A stretch of 64,000 nt of DNA from Ricordea florida (GCA_949710005.1 OX453276.1:2495201-2559200), one strand, 5' to 3'. Shown: positions 48,892 through 58,093, numbered from the stretch's first letter. The notes: generated by a model from the sequence alone, not told the origin. Numbers and translations are program-made.

Positions 48892-49332
48892 ATGGAACAA
48901 AAACTACAAAAATTATATTTACCGCAATTGAAAAAAATTGCTGCAGAGTTTAAAATTAAAAGATTATATGGAATGAATAAAGCAGAATTGATTGAAGAGA
49001 TAGGAAAATTTGCGGATGATGAGATAAAACAAAAAGTTAACATTAATAATAATTATGTTTGTATTCATGGAATTTGTAGATATTTTTGTAAAGAATGCGG
49101 TGGGTCGCAAATATGCATACACAATAAAAATAAGCATCAGTGTAAAGAATGCGGTGGGTCACAAATATGCGAACATGATAAATATAAATATCAGTGTAAA
49201 GAATGCGGTGGGTCGCGAATATGCGAACACAATAAACAAAAACAACAATGCAAAGAATGCGGGGGATCGCAAATATGTGAACATGGTAAACAAAAATATT
49301 CTTGTAAGGAATGTAGAATAAAAAATAAATAA
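48892..49332 (+). CDS. SAP-like plus Cys/His-repeat protein (146 aa), TIR copy, left
   Basis: Same architecture as the 147 aa protein of element 1: SAP-like helices (LYLPQLKKIAAEFKI, then MNKAELIEEIGKF), then Cys/His repeats of 18 residues (CKECGGSQICEHxxxxxx). The repeats are more regular than in element 1. It lies entirely within the TIR, so an identical copy occurs at 63237-63677 on the other strand. Two copies mean a double dose and arms that can correct each other by gene conversion. Predicted zinc- and DNA-binding, perhaps acting at the TIRs; no direct evidence. Confidence 0.78.
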   Translation: MEQKLQKLYLPQLKKIAAEFKIKRLYGMNKAELIEEIGKFADDEIKQKVNINNNYVCIHGICRYFCKECGGSQICIHNKNKHQCKECGGSQICEHDKYKYQCKECGGSRICEHNKQKQQCKECGGSQICEHGKQKYSCKECRIKNK

Positions 49333-49338
49333 AAATTT

Positions 49339-49354
49339 AATTATGGTTTAAAGA
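49339..49354 (+). promoter_or_regulatory. Early-type promoter motif at the TIR inner edge, before the polymerase
   Basis: AATTATGGTTTAAAGA, the last bases of the left TIR, 24 bases before the polymerase ATG at 49379. Confidence 0.65.
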
Positions 49355-49378
49355 ATTGTGCTAGAATTAATAATTAAT

Positions 49379-52300
49379 ATGGGACACCAACTAAAGAGTA
49401 AAAATCTTTTAGAACTTCTAAAAAAAGCCATAAACGAAAATGGTAAAAATTTGGAAAGATTAATAGTGAAACAACTAAAAAAAATTATTAAAGAAAAAGG
49501 TAAAAAATTACCTGAAAAAGTAATTACTAAAAATTTGCGTAAAATTCCTGAAATTGCTAAGGCTCTTGATAATATCACAAACAAACCGCAAAGATTAATT
49601 ATGGATGAACCAATACCTGAAATTAATATTCCCATTCTAAAACCTTCTAAACCTATTTCCCAACCGATAAATAAAGAGATTAACAAGTTAGAAGATTGGA
49701 TACTATCTTATATCCCTGAACCTATCAAAAAGACTGTAAATAAAAGATTTGATGGTTTGAAGAAAAAGGTTAACCGCTTATTCAAGATAAAGAATGAGGA
49801 ATCACTTACAGATCTAATCAATAAAAACATCTCCGAACTTACTAATAACAAACCAACAAAACCTAAAAGACAGGTAAATATGTCAGAGAGTGTGAGAGAT
49901 GAATTGAATGAAAGGGGTAACCGATTAACCCCAAAACAAAATCAAACAGCATTGAGGGGATATCTGAAAACACATAGGATAGATGGGCAAAAAGGGTATG
50001 GTCCAAAAACATTTATTAATAAAATAAAACCAAAAGTTTTAGATCTTATTAATAAGCAAAAGAAGCCTATCAAAATAAAGTTCATCTTTACCTGTAAATT
50101 CATAAAAAAGAATCCCGCTAATGGTTTGATTGATGAATGTTCAGGGTACTTTCATTCAAAAAATGTGGAAATAATAACAGAAGCAACTGATTTTTCTGAA
50201 CTATACGATACAATGGTAAATTACTTACTTAAATTGATTGAAGAGTTTCAAAATCAAGGTTCTGGATGGCAATTTGATCGAGTGGAATACTTTGATATCA
50301 ATATAGATCCTTATGAACCTATTTCTGGCAGTTCCTATATTCCTCTACCATTAATATTGGAATTAAAGAAAGCAATTATAAACGTAAAAAATCTGAATGA
50401 TCATGAATGTTTCAAGTGGGCAATAACTTCTGCTGCGTTTCCAAAACAGAAAAATCCACAAAGACTAGATAAACAAATGAGAGAGAACTCTAAGAATTTT
50501 AACTTCAAAGGAATAGAGTTCCCAGTTCAATTGAATGATATTGGTAAGTTTGAAAAACAAAATCCCTATTATACAATTAATATACATGGATTTAATAAAG
50601 ATAGCCAAGAAGTATATCCTCTAAGAATAAGCAAGAAACAAAGTGGTTATTTGATTGAATTACTTCTAATAACGAATGAAGAAGGAAATAATCACTACTG
50701 TTGGATAAAGAATTTTAGCAGACTTGCTTCATCGCAAATAAATAATAATCAACACAAACGTGAATTTTGCCGTAGATGCTACAATTCATTTCCAACAGAA
50801 AAATCATTGGAAAAACATCTTGAATATTGCGCCAAAAATGAAGAAGTTAGGATTAATATGCCAAAAGATGAAGATGGCAATCCAATGTATATTAATTTTA
50901 ATAATTATAATCGAAAAATGCGGGTACCATTTGTTGTATATGCAGACTTTGAGAGCTTTCCAGAGAAAATACATACTTGCTTACCAAATGAAAGTAAGAG
51001 TTTTACTAATCAATACCAGAAACATAAAGCGTCAGGTTTCTGCTATCTCATAAAGTCTTTTGATGATGAACTATTTCCACCCGAGCTTGTTCAATACACA
51101 GCCGAATCCGCAGATGATGATATTCCGCAGATATTTGTGGATAATTTAGAGCAGGATATTAAGAAAATTTACAATAATACAAAATACCACAAAAAAGTGG
51201 AGAATATGTCAGAAATAGATAAAAAAGAATATGAAAATGCTACTCACTGTCATATATGTGAAGAAAAATTAGGGGAAGATAAGGTCTTTGATCACTGTCA
51301 TTTTACAGGAAAGTATAGAGGAGCGGCCCATAACGAATGCAACTTAAATTACAAGATTCCAAAGTTCTTTCCAGTAATATTTCACAACCTATCTGGATAT
51401 GATGCTCATCTTTTTATCAAGAATCTTGGTAAAACAAAAGGTAATATAAAATGCATACCTAATAATGAGGAAAAGTATATTTCTTTCACAAAACAGATTG
51501 TGGTTGATACATTTACAAATAAAGAAGGTAAGCGGGTTGAGGTGAAGCGGGATATTAGATTTATAGATTCATTTAAATTTATGGCATCAAGTCTAGAAAA
51601 ATTAGTAACTAATCTACCAAAAGAATCTTTCAAAAACTTAAATAATTTCTATAAAGGTGAAGAATTAAAAGCATTGTTGAGAAAGGGTGTATTTCCATAT
51701 GATTGGTTTGATGGATTAGATAAACTCAACGCAACCCAACTTCCACCAAAGGATGCATTCTATTCAATACTAAACGATGAAAAAATAAAAGAAGATGATT
51801 ATAAACACGCGCAAGGGGTATGGGAAACCTTCAATATGAAAACAATGAGGGAATATCACGATTTATATCTTAATTCAGATGTACTACTTTTAGCGGATGT
51901 ATTCGAGAACTTTAGAGATGTTTGTCAAACTCATTATGGTTTAGATCCAGCCCACTATTATACATCACCAGGACTAGCTTGGGACGCTGCATTAAAGTTA
52001 ACAAAAGTTAATTTGGAGTTGCTAACTGACATCGACATGTTGCTTATGATTGAGAAAGGTATTCGGGGCGGAGTCTCTATGATTTCTACTAGATATGGTA
52101 AAGCAAACAACCCATATATGAAAGAATATGATCCCAACCTACCCAAAATGTATATACAATATCTTGACGCTAATAATTTATATGGGGGAGGAATGAGTAA
52201 TCCATTACCTACTCATGGTTTTAAATGGATGAACAACAAAGATCTTAGAGACTGGAAAAATATTCCATGTATATTGGAGGTTGATTTGGAATATTCACCC

Positions 52301-53377
52301 CACCTTCATGATTTACATAATGATTATCCTATAGCTCCAGAAAGGCTTGTAGTTAATAAAGTGGAGAAATTAATCCCAAACCTGAACAATAAGGCAAAGT
52401 ATGTTGTTCATCATGAAACACTAAAACTTTATGAGAGTTTGGGATTAAAAATAACAAAAATTCATAGAGGCATTACATTCAAAGAGTCGGATTGGTTAAA
52501 ACCATATATTGCCCTGAATACTGATCTAAGATCAAAAGCGAATAACGACTTTGAAAAAGATTTCTTCAAGTTAATGAATAATTCTGTGTTTGGTAAAACA
52601 ATGGAAAACATTAGAAATAGGGTTAGCATTAGATTAGTTACAAATCAAAAAGATGCTAAAAAATTAATATCAAAACCTAACTATAAACATCGCACTATCT
52701 TTTGTGAAAATCTTGTGGCCATTCACATGAAGAAAACAAAGTTAGTATTCAATAAACCCGTTTATTTAGGCATGACCATTTTAGATTTAAGTAAAACAAT
52801 AATGTATAACTTTCATTATAATTATATCAAACCTAAATATAACGAAAAGGTTAAATTGCTTTTTACAGATACTGATAGTCTCGCATATTTGATAGAAACG
52901 GAAGATTTCTACAAGGATATTACCCCAGATGTGATGGAAAGGTTTGACACTTCAAATTTTCCTGAAAACCACCCATCAGGTATTAAGACGGGTATAAATA
53001 AAAAAGTTATTAATATGTTCAAAGATGAGGCAGGGGGAAAATCGATAGCGGAATTTGTAGGTCTAAGAGCCAAGCTTTACTCATACAGGATGGATGGAGG
53101 TGAAGAGATAAAAAAGGACAAAGGGGTAAAAACATCAATAGTAAAAAAGACAATAAGCTTTAATGATTACAAAAATTGTCTATTCAATAAACAACCACAA
53201 ATGAGAAAGATGAATGTATTTAGAAGTTGTTTGCATGAGGTTTATACCGAAACTATTAACAAAGTTGCACTGTCTTACGATGATGACAAAAGAATAATTT
53301 GCGAAGATGGAATAAATACTTTTGCTCACGGGCATTATCGTTGTAAAACAGAATCTGGCGGCAACTTAGTATCATAA
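49379..53377 (+). CDS. Family B DNA polymerase, lineage 2, with HNH-type insert (1332 aa)
   Basis: Replicates element 2. Basic N-terminus (1-160). RDELNERGNRL (about 175) starts a conserved domain. FDINIDPYEPISGSSYIPLP precedes Cys 344 (HECFKWAI), which pairs with His 439 (NHYCWIKN) in a papain-like order. C2H2 finger at about 464-484. Exo I YADFES (about 522). An endonuclease-VII/HNH-like insert (CHIC, then DHCHFTGKYRGAAH, NECN; 624-660) is followed by Exo II NLSGYDAH (about 671) and Exo III YLNSDVLLLADVF (about 830). Polymerase motifs A LDANNLYG (about 930), B NNSVFGKT (about 1067), C FTDTDS (about 1164), KLYSY (about 1232). All present. The GTG at 49358 is rejected as start in favour of the ATG at 49379. 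The 3' end overlaps the integrase 3' end by 43 bp. Confidence 0.93.
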   Translation: MGHQLKSKNLLELLKKAINENGKNLERLIVKQLKKIIKEKGKKLPEKVITKNLRKIPEIAKALDNITNKPQRLIMDEPIPEINIPILKPSKPISQPINKEINKLEDWILSYIPEPIKKTVNKRFDGLKKKVNRLFKIKNEESLTDLINKNISELTNNKPTKPKRQVNMSESVRDELNERGNRLTPKQNQTALRGYLKTHRIDGQKGYGPKTFINKIKPKVLDLINKQKKPIKIKFIFTCKFIKKNPANGLIDECSGYFHSKNVEIITEATDFSELYDTMVNYLLKLIEEFQNQGSGWQFDRVEYFDINIDPYEPISGSSYIPLPLILELKKAIINVKNLNDHECFKWAITSAAFPKQKNPQRLDKQMRENSKNFNFKGIEFPVQLNDIGKFEKQNPYYTINIHGFNKDSQEVYPLRISKKQSGYLIELLLITNEEGNNHYCWIKNFSRLASSQINNNQHKREFCRRCYNSFPTEKSLEKHLEYCAKNEEVRINMPKDEDGNPMYINFNNYNRKMRVPFVVYADFESFPEKIHTCLPNESKSFTNQYQKHKASGFCYLIKSFDDELFPPELVQYTAESADDDIPQIFVDNLEQDIKKIYNNTKYHKKVENMSEIDKKEYENATHCHICEEKLGEDKVFDHCHFTGKYRGAAHNECNLNYKIPKFFPVIFHNLSGYDAHLFIKNLGKTKGNIKCIPNNEEKYISFTKQIVVDTFTNKEGKRVEVKRDIRFIDSFKFMASSLEKLVTNLPKESFKNLNNFYKGEELKALLRKGVFPYDWFDGLDKLNATQLPPKDAFYSILNDEKIKEDDYKHAQGVWETFNMKTMREYHDLYLNSDVLLLADVFENFRDVCQTHYGLDPAHYYTSPGLAWDAALKLTKVNLELLTDIDMLLMIEKGIRGGVSMISTRYGKANNPYMKEYDPNLPKMYIQYLDANNLYGGGMSNPLPTHGFKWMNNKDLRDWKNIPCILEVDLEYSPHLHDLHNDYPIAPERLVVNKVEKLIPNLNNKAKYVVHHETLKLYESLGLKITKIHRGITFKESDWLKPYIALNTDLRSKANNDFEKDFFKLMNNSVFGKTMENIRNRVSIRLVTNQKDAKKLISKPNYKHRTIFCENLVAIHMKKTKLVFNKPVYLGMTILDLSKTIMYNFHYNYIKPKYNEKVKLLFTDTDSLAYLIETEDFYKDITPDVMERFDTSNFPENHPSGIKTGINKKVINMFKDEAGGKSIAEFVGLRAKLYSYRMDGGEEIKKDKGVKTSIVKKTISFNDYKNCLFNKQPQMRKMNVFRSCLHEVYTETINKVALSYDDDKRIICEDGINTFAHGHYRCKTESGGNLVS

Positions 53378-54312
53378 GGTATAACTTGAAGTTCTTCCCT
53401 TACAAAACCGCGTCTTGGACCATCCAATAAATAATATAAAACAGGCTGATTAGGTGAAACAACGCTGCGCGCAATATCATAAACTTTAATACTCCAAATA
53501 GGATCAGTAGCCCGCCTTTTTTCACCACCTTCAAGTTCGCCCACGGATAATAAATATCTAACTTTAACACCAGGAGGCAATCTAACCTCATAAAGCCCCA
53601 CCTCGCGTTGGTAATTTTTAGGTTCATTATCAATCTCTTTCATTTTTATAGCCTCATCAGGCTCTTTACCGGTTATTCTTGTTTTTGTATTATTCAAAGT
53701 TTTTAGAATAGTTGGTAATCTTTTCACCCATACTCTTGATCGCTCATCATTAATCATTTCCTGCGCATATTGATGGCTAAATAATCTTTCACCCAATATT
53801 CTGTTTGCGTTTTCCACAAATGCTTGGGCTCTATGATTACCAGCTTCACTTCTTTGTATTCTTACATTATGGTAATTCATGAGTTTACCAACTTCACCCA
53901 TAAATTCTTTTCCAGGATCAACCATTAATGTTTTAGGGTATTTCAATCTTCTAGAATATATTTTTGTAAAAGCTTCTGATATCTCTCGACTTTCTTTTGA
54001 GGTTAGTGGCTCCGCATCTTTATATCTCGAGGCGATATCAACCACAACTAACGCATATTTATATGTTTTTCTTCCAACTCTATCATGCGGTAAAAATAAT
54101 AAATCTGCTTGATGAATCTGATTTGGTTTATTCACAGTCCAGTGTGGTCTAGGTATATACTTTGGAGCTGGAAGATAGATTTGCCATATTGCCTGTTTTT
54201 GCAACCATTGTTTTGCCTCATTTTCACTTACTTTAGCCTTTTCAGCTAATTTAGGAATCGCGGAATATCCTTTCCAATACCCTTCAGCCGAATAATATAT
54301 TTTTGACATCAT
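53335..54312 (-). CDS. Retrovirus-type (rve) integrase (325 aa), element 2
   Basis: Closely similar to the element 1 integrase over its whole length, with the same catalytic residues (Asp in HQADLL, Asp in VDPGKEF, Glu in AFVENANRILGERLF) and the same C-terminal block (YYLLDGPRRGFVREEL). The N-terminus is about ten residues shorter, beginning at the SKIYYSAEGY segment. Divergent from the capsid side and convergent with the polymerase, with a 43-bp tail-to-tail overlap. Remarkable because the two elements' TIRs share almost no sequence. Confidence 0.92.
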   Translation of the reverse strand: MMSKIYYSAEGYWKGYSAIPKLAEKAKVSENEAKQWLQKQAIWQIYLPAPKYIPRPHWTVNKPNQIHQADLLFLPHDRVGRKTYKYALVVVDIASRYKDAEPLTSKESREISEAFTKIYSRRLKYPKTLMVDPGKEFMGEVGKLMNYHNVRIQRSEAGNHRAQAFVENANRILGERLFSHQYAQEMINDERSRVWVKRLPTILKTLNNTKTRITGKEPDEAIKMKEIDNEPKNYQREVGLYEVRLPPGVKVRYLLSVGELEGGEKRRATDPIWSIKVYDIARSVVSPNQPVLYYLLDGPRRGFVREELQVIPYDTKLPPDSVLQR

Positions 54313-54319
54313 TTAAAAA

Positions 54320-54340
54320 TTAACAAAGTATTTTATAAAT
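54320..54340 (+). promoter_or_regulatory. Capsid-type promoter before the 62 aa gene
   Basis: AAAGTATTTTATAAAT, 4 bases before the ATG at 54345. The 32-bp interval is shared with the divergent integrase gene. Confidence 0.6.
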
Positions 54341-54344
54341 TAAA

Positions 54345-54533
54345 ATGGTGGAGGAAGAAAAAACAAAATTTAGCGAATATCAAATTAATCTTATGAAAAA
54401 AATTATTAGAAAAAAAATTCTATATATGGAAGATGGTGATAAAATTTTTAATATTATGATTTTAATTCCCGAGGCGAGAGAAGATTTATTAAAACATATT
54501 GAAAAATTAAAGACAAAGGGGTTTAAAGGTTAG
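54345..54533 (+). CDS. Small 62 aa helical protein, element 2 only
   Basis: A charged, Lys/Ile-rich helical peptide (YQINLMKKIIRKKILYMEDG) with its own capsid-type promoter. Its 3' end runs into the promoter of the capsid gene 24 bp downstream. Absent from element 1, where the capsid gene follows the shared promoter directly. Looks like an insertion that duplicated the promoter. Function unknown. Confidence 0.65.
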   Translation: MVEEEKTKFSEYQINLMKKIIRKKILYMEDGDKIFNIMILIPEAREDLLKHIEKLKTKGFKG

Positions 54534-54551
54534 CCAAAGTATCTTATAAAT
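54530..54551 (+). promoter_or_regulatory. Capsid-type promoter before the capsid gene, element 2
   Basis: AAAGTATCTTATAAAT, ending 5 bases before the ATG at 54557. Sixteen of sixteen bases match the element 1 site. Confidence 0.7.
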
Positions 54552-54556
54552 CAAGT

Positions 54557-55801
54557 ATGACGTCTGAAAAAATTAATCCAAACAGAATTCCAAAAGAACC
54601 ATTTGGTTTGAAAGCAGAATCAACATTAAATAGAATTACTCTAAATCCATCATCTGCCAACCCCGGCGAAACATTATATATAAATATTCCAAAACTTTCT
54701 GAGAATTTGTTGATTGTACCTGGAAGTGTATCTCTTTTGTTTGATTTAGATGTCGAGGGTCATGCAAATAATACTGTTGTTAATAATTTGTCTGCCAATC
54801 TTGTAACCAGATTAAAAGTTCTTTTTGGAGGAGAAACACTGCAAGATACTCAAAGATATGATCTATTTCAAACATATCGCGATTTATTTTTAACCAAAGA
54901 AGAGCGAGAAGATAGATTAAAACAAGGTATTTCTTCTCCAAATATTAGAAAACTTAGAACAAATGCGGGTGATAAGGATGATTCTGATTTAAAAGAAGTA
55001 TCTCTTGCTGTAGTTCATAATACAAAGTATAGAATACCAATAAATCACCCAATTTTAAACGATCATGGGGTTTTTTATCCAAAAGCATTAGAAAATCATT
55101 TAATATTTGAGATTACATTGCCCCAAGTTTATGATATTGTTGTTTATTCTGATACAACTAAAACACCATCATATTCTCTCAAAAATTTAGAGTTAGAATA
55201 TTCATCAATTTCAAGCGAATATTTAGCTAGAGAAGCCCAATCAACTTACCAAATTGGTAAAGGATTCTTTTATGAAAATGTTACTTTACACAAAACTTTT
55301 ACATTTTTAACTGGAGCTGATGAAGTTATTAATCAACATGTTAATTTACCTAGAAGATCAATGAGTGGAATATTATTTTTGTTTATTGCTCCATATGCCG
55401 GCGGTGCAAGAGATTCAGAAAATTTTTTTTACCCCGGAATAACTTCTGTTAATATTGATGTTGACGGTGTACCAAATAGAATATACTCTAAAGGTATGAT
55501 TATATCAGATCTTTGGGAATCTGTGAAAAAAAGATTCCAAAAAATAGGAGATCATAATTTAAAAGAAGGGGATTTTTATACAAATAAATTTGCTCTTTGG
55601 GTTGATACAAGAACTCACCCTGATAATGATATTCATGGTGGAGGACTCGCTCTAAATAATACGCATGATGGAGTAAAAATAGAAATTAAAAGGAAAAAAA
55701 GTGGCTCATCAAGCTCAGTAGTAATAACTTGTCATATGTTTGTTGTAGCCGATGCAATGATGGAAATAATGAATTCAAGTTTGAGATCAATTAAGTACTG
55801 A
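54557..55801 (+). CDS. Major capsid protein, double-jelly-roll type (414 aa), element 2
   Basis: Homologue of the element 1 capsid protein with the same signature (NPSSANPGETLYINIPKL, FGGETLQDTQRYDLFQTY, THPDNDIHGGG). Differences are scattered, with a few extra residues near the C-terminus (KKSGSSSSVVITC). By eye about three quarters or more of residues are shared. No break. First large gene of the block; the ATPase follows after 34 bp. Confidence 0.88.
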   Translation: MTSEKINPNRIPKEPFGLKAESTLNRITLNPSSANPGETLYINIPKLSENLLIVPGSVSLLFDLDVEGHANNTVVNNLSANLVTRLKVLFGGETLQDTQRYDLFQTYRDLFLTKEEREDRLKQGISSPNIRKLRTNAGDKDDSDLKEVSLAVVHNTKYRIPINHPILNDHGVFYPKALENHLIFEITLPQVYDIVVYSDTTKTPSYSLKNLELEYSSISSEYLAREAQSTYQIGKGFFYENVTLHKTFTFLTGADEVINQHVNLPRRSMSGILFLFIAPYAGGARDSENFFYPGITSVNIDVDGVPNRIYSKGMIISDLWESVKKRFQKIGDHNLKEGDFYTNKFALWVDTRTHPDNDIHGGGLALNNTHDGVKIEIKRKKSGSSSSVVITCHMFVVADAMMEIMNSSLRSIKY

Positions 55802-55835
55802 GAATCTAAAAACATAATGTTATGATACAAAAATC

Positions 55836-56462
55836 ATGGAAGATTTACGAGATAAAATCCCATTTCATTGTATTATAACTGGACCAACAAATTGTGGAAA
55901 AACAAAGTACTTAATTGAACAGCTCCGTGGTCCTTTCCGAAAAGTTTTTGAATATATTGTTTTAATTTGCCCAACTTATTCTAAAAATAAAACATATCAT
56001 AATTTTGCTCTAGGAGACAAGAGATTCTTTGTATTATCACCAGATGCAAGTAATGTAGATGAGATTAATGAATTGTTAAATGATTGTCAAACTTTATTCT
56101 CTGGACTCAATACACTAATAATTTTAGATGATTGCGCCGTATCCACTGATCTGAAGAAAAGATCTAATAAATTTATAGATTTAGCATTCTCCGGAAGGCA
56201 TCACGGATTATCAATGTGGGTTTTAACCCAACAATTAACATCGATAGCAAAACCATTCCGGGAAAATGTAGCCTGCGTTGTTACTTTCCATAATCCGTCG
56301 CAGAAAGGTATGAAAATGTTTTTTGAAGATTATGGCGGTGATTTGGATTATGAATTGGGTAAAAAGTTTGTGCAACTCCTGAAAACCGAAAAATATTCTA
56401 GACTATGTTTATCTTTGCGTTATCCATTTAATTGTTATTTAGAGATTCCCGAGGTGATTTAA
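55836..56462 (+). CDS. A32-like genome-packaging ATPase (208 aa), element 2
   Basis: Same length as the element 1 enzyme. Walker A GPTNCGKT, Walker B TLIILDDC and SGRHHGLSMWVLTQQL are unchanged. Differences are few and conservative. With the 72 aa protein it is among the most conserved products of the pair, consistent with strong constraint on packaging. Confidence 0.93.
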   Translation: MEDLRDKIPFHCIITGPTNCGKTKYLIEQLRGPFRKVFEYIVLICPTYSKNKTYHNFALGDKRFFVLSPDASNVDEINELLNDCQTLFSGLNTLIILDDCAVSTDLKKRSNKFIDLAFSGRHHGLSMWVLTQQLTSIAKPFRENVACVVTFHNPSQKGMKMFFEDYGGDLDYELGKKFVQLLKTEKYSRLCLSLRYPFNCYLEIPEVI

Positions 56463-56468
56463 AAAAAG

Positions 56469-56987
56469 ATGACAAACGTTGAAGATTATATTGAAGACCA
56501 ACCGAAGGGAAAAGATAATGATGAACTTGAAATAAAACAAGAATCACTAGCCATTCTCGCAGTGCTTGGGACAACAAAGGAATATATGGGGGTTGAAATG
56601 AGCCTGGGTGATATAAAAAAATTATCAGAACGCGATGTAGAAAAATATTTTAATCGTTATCAAACAGTAATGGGTAAGAAAATTAACGGTGGATTGGTAG
56701 ATTCATCCCTTCAATTAGTTTCCAAAATTATTTCATATTTAGTTCCGGTTGATGATATAGAATCGCTTTGTAATGATTTGAAGAATGATGATTTGGTTAA
56801 TCGTGAACTAACAAACATTGTGGGTTTATTAGCATTAAAAGGAGGTAGATTGACTGCACTTGCTAGCGGACTATTTCAAGTAGCTAAACACATTAAATTC
56901 AACAAAAATCAACAATTTTCAGAAAATTCTAACACAAATGATCAGGAAACTAAGCAATCTACTGAGGGTATTGATACAGTATATTAA
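56469..56987 (+). CDS. Conserved 172 aa block protein, element 2
   Basis: Homologue of the 178 aa protein of element 1. The core KKINGGLVDSSLQLVSKIIS, PVDDIESLC and ELTNIVGLLALKGGRL is retained. The N-terminus is shorter and the tail differs. It starts only 6 bp after the ATPase stop, so the two are probably expressed together. Function unknown. Confidence 0.7.
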   Translation: MTNVEDYIEDQPKGKDNDELEIKQESLAILAVLGTTKEYMGVEMSLGDIKKLSERDVEKYFNRYQTVMGKKINGGLVDSSLQLVSKIISYLVPVDDIESLCNDLKNDDLVNRELTNIVGLLALKGGRLTALASGLFQVAKHIKFNKNQQFSENSNTNDQETKQSTEGIDTVY

Positions 56988-57024
56988 ACAGATCTAAAAA
57001 CTTATTTGCAGCATCTAAATAACA

Positions 57025-57414
57025 ATGTCTGAACAATCTGATGAACAAATTACGGCTGATCCCGCACCTGAAAATAAAGATACTAAAAAGAGGGAGAAAG
57101 ATCCTAAAAAAGTAGCGGCCGGTAAGAAATTAGCTGAATATAATAAAAAAGCTAAAGAAGCATTAGCTAGGGAAATGAAACGAAATGAAAATACAGAAAG
57201 AGAGTATAATCAAGAAAATACAAATAATGAATATAAATCATGGCTACCAGAGTTATCTTTTACTACTGTTTTATCTGTTGTTGGATTGGGGTTTACAGCA
57301 TTTGATCTTTTTATGAGATATCGGGATGAATATAAAAATAGGATAGCAGATTTATCACAAGTTCCTCAAATACAACAACCATCAACAGAAAGACCAAAAA
57401 TTGGAATGATGTAA
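57025..57414 (+). CDS. Basic single-TM protein (129 aa), element 2
   Basis: Counterpart of the 146 aa protein. It has the Lys-rich segment REKDPKKVAAGKKLAEYN and a TM segment LSFTTVLSVVGLGFTAFDLF, with a shorter linker. Its start (MSEQSDEQITADP) supports the corrected start of the element 1 gene. Upstream it has ATCTAAATAACA rather than the full late-type motif. Confidence 0.72.
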   Translation: MSEQSDEQITADPAPENKDTKKREKDPKKVAAGKKLAEYNKKAKEALAREMKRNENTEREYNQENTNNEYKSWLPELSFTTVLSVVGLGFTAFDLFMRYRDEYKNRIADLSQVPQIQQPSTERPKIGMM

Positions 57415-57444
57415 TTATAAATTATTTTTTACTACATAAAGTTA

Positions 57445-57464
57445 TTTAAAAGTTTCTTAATGAT
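57445..57464 (+). promoter_or_regulatory. Late-type promoter motif before the 72 aa gene, element 2
   Basis: TTTAAAAGTTTCTTAATGAT, 10 bases before the ATG at 57475. Confidence 0.65.
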
Positions 57465-57474
57465 GTAGTAAAAA

Positions 57475-57693
57475 ATGTCAAGCGAAAATAAACTTGTGAA
57501 AACTGTAACTGATTCAGCGGTACTTATCGGATTAGGGGCTGGAGTTGGATATGTAGCTAAAAAGGTAATGAAAGAATCATTTTTGAATGACCCATCCTCT
57601 AGTATTACAAATTATGCAAAATGGGTGGCTGTATTATCCGGAAGTATGTATCTAAAAACTTATTTAGAGGATCAAAAGATTTTACCAAAATAA
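57475..57693 (+). CDS. Conserved 72 aa membrane protein, element 2
   Basis: Same length as the element 1 copy, differing at only a handful of residues, with two hydrophobic segments around NDPSSSITNYAKW. One base separates its stop from the next ATG, again pairing it with the 130 aa gene. Confidence 0.77.
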   Translation: MSSENKLVKTVTDSAVLIGLGAGVGYVAKKVMKESFLNDPSSSITNYAKWVAVLSGSMYLKTYLEDQKILPK

Positions 57694-57694
57694 A

Positions 57695-58087
57695 ATGGCA
57701 GCAATAGCGATGATGATTGGTGGGGCTATATTGAATGCAACAGCATTTGTTGGCGGAAATTATCTTGCAAAAAGTCTTTCAGGACATAATGTGGATGCAG
57801 AAAAAATACGACACGATAAAGCATTAGAAAAATACCAAAAAGATTATGCAGAATATCAGGAAAAAAGACAGAAACTAATTGATTGGAAAATGAAAAGAAA
57901 AGATGAAAAATATCAAGCATCAAAAAATATTTCGACTACAAACCAAGCTTTTGAGTTGTATGGCAAAATGCAAGAGCCAAAATTCTCTGATTATTACAAA
58001 CCAAGCGATGAACAAAAAACAGGAGAAATGGTATATGTTGGAGCTGGAATGTTGGGTTTAGGTTATGCGGTCAGTAAAATATTTTAA
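57695..58087 (+). CDS. Conserved 130 aa membrane protein, element 2
   Basis: Homologue of the element 1 130 aa protein: an N-terminal and a C-terminal hydrophobic segment, a central charged helix, and the signature SDYYKPSDEQKTGE. Followed seven bases later by the conserved hairpin at 58094-58125, which suggests that the upstream transcript ends here. Confidence 0.75.
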   Translation: MAAIAMMIGGAILNATAFVGGNYLAKSLSGHNVDAEKIRHDKALEKYQKDYAEYQEKRQKLIDWKMKRKDEKYQASKNISTTNQAFELYGKMQEPKFSDYYKPSDEQKTGEMVYVGAGMLGLGYAVSKIF

Positions 58088-58093
58088 ATTATT

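Larger units (their letters stand above)
48390..49354 (+). repeat. Element 2 left TIR (about 965 bp) containing a whole gene
   Basis: Collinear with 63215-64000 and beyond. It contains, from outside in, seven AT-rich tandem units, the 146 aa gene with its promoter, and a second promoter motif that ends exactly at the inner boundary (AATTATGGTTTAAAGA). Confidence 0.93.
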
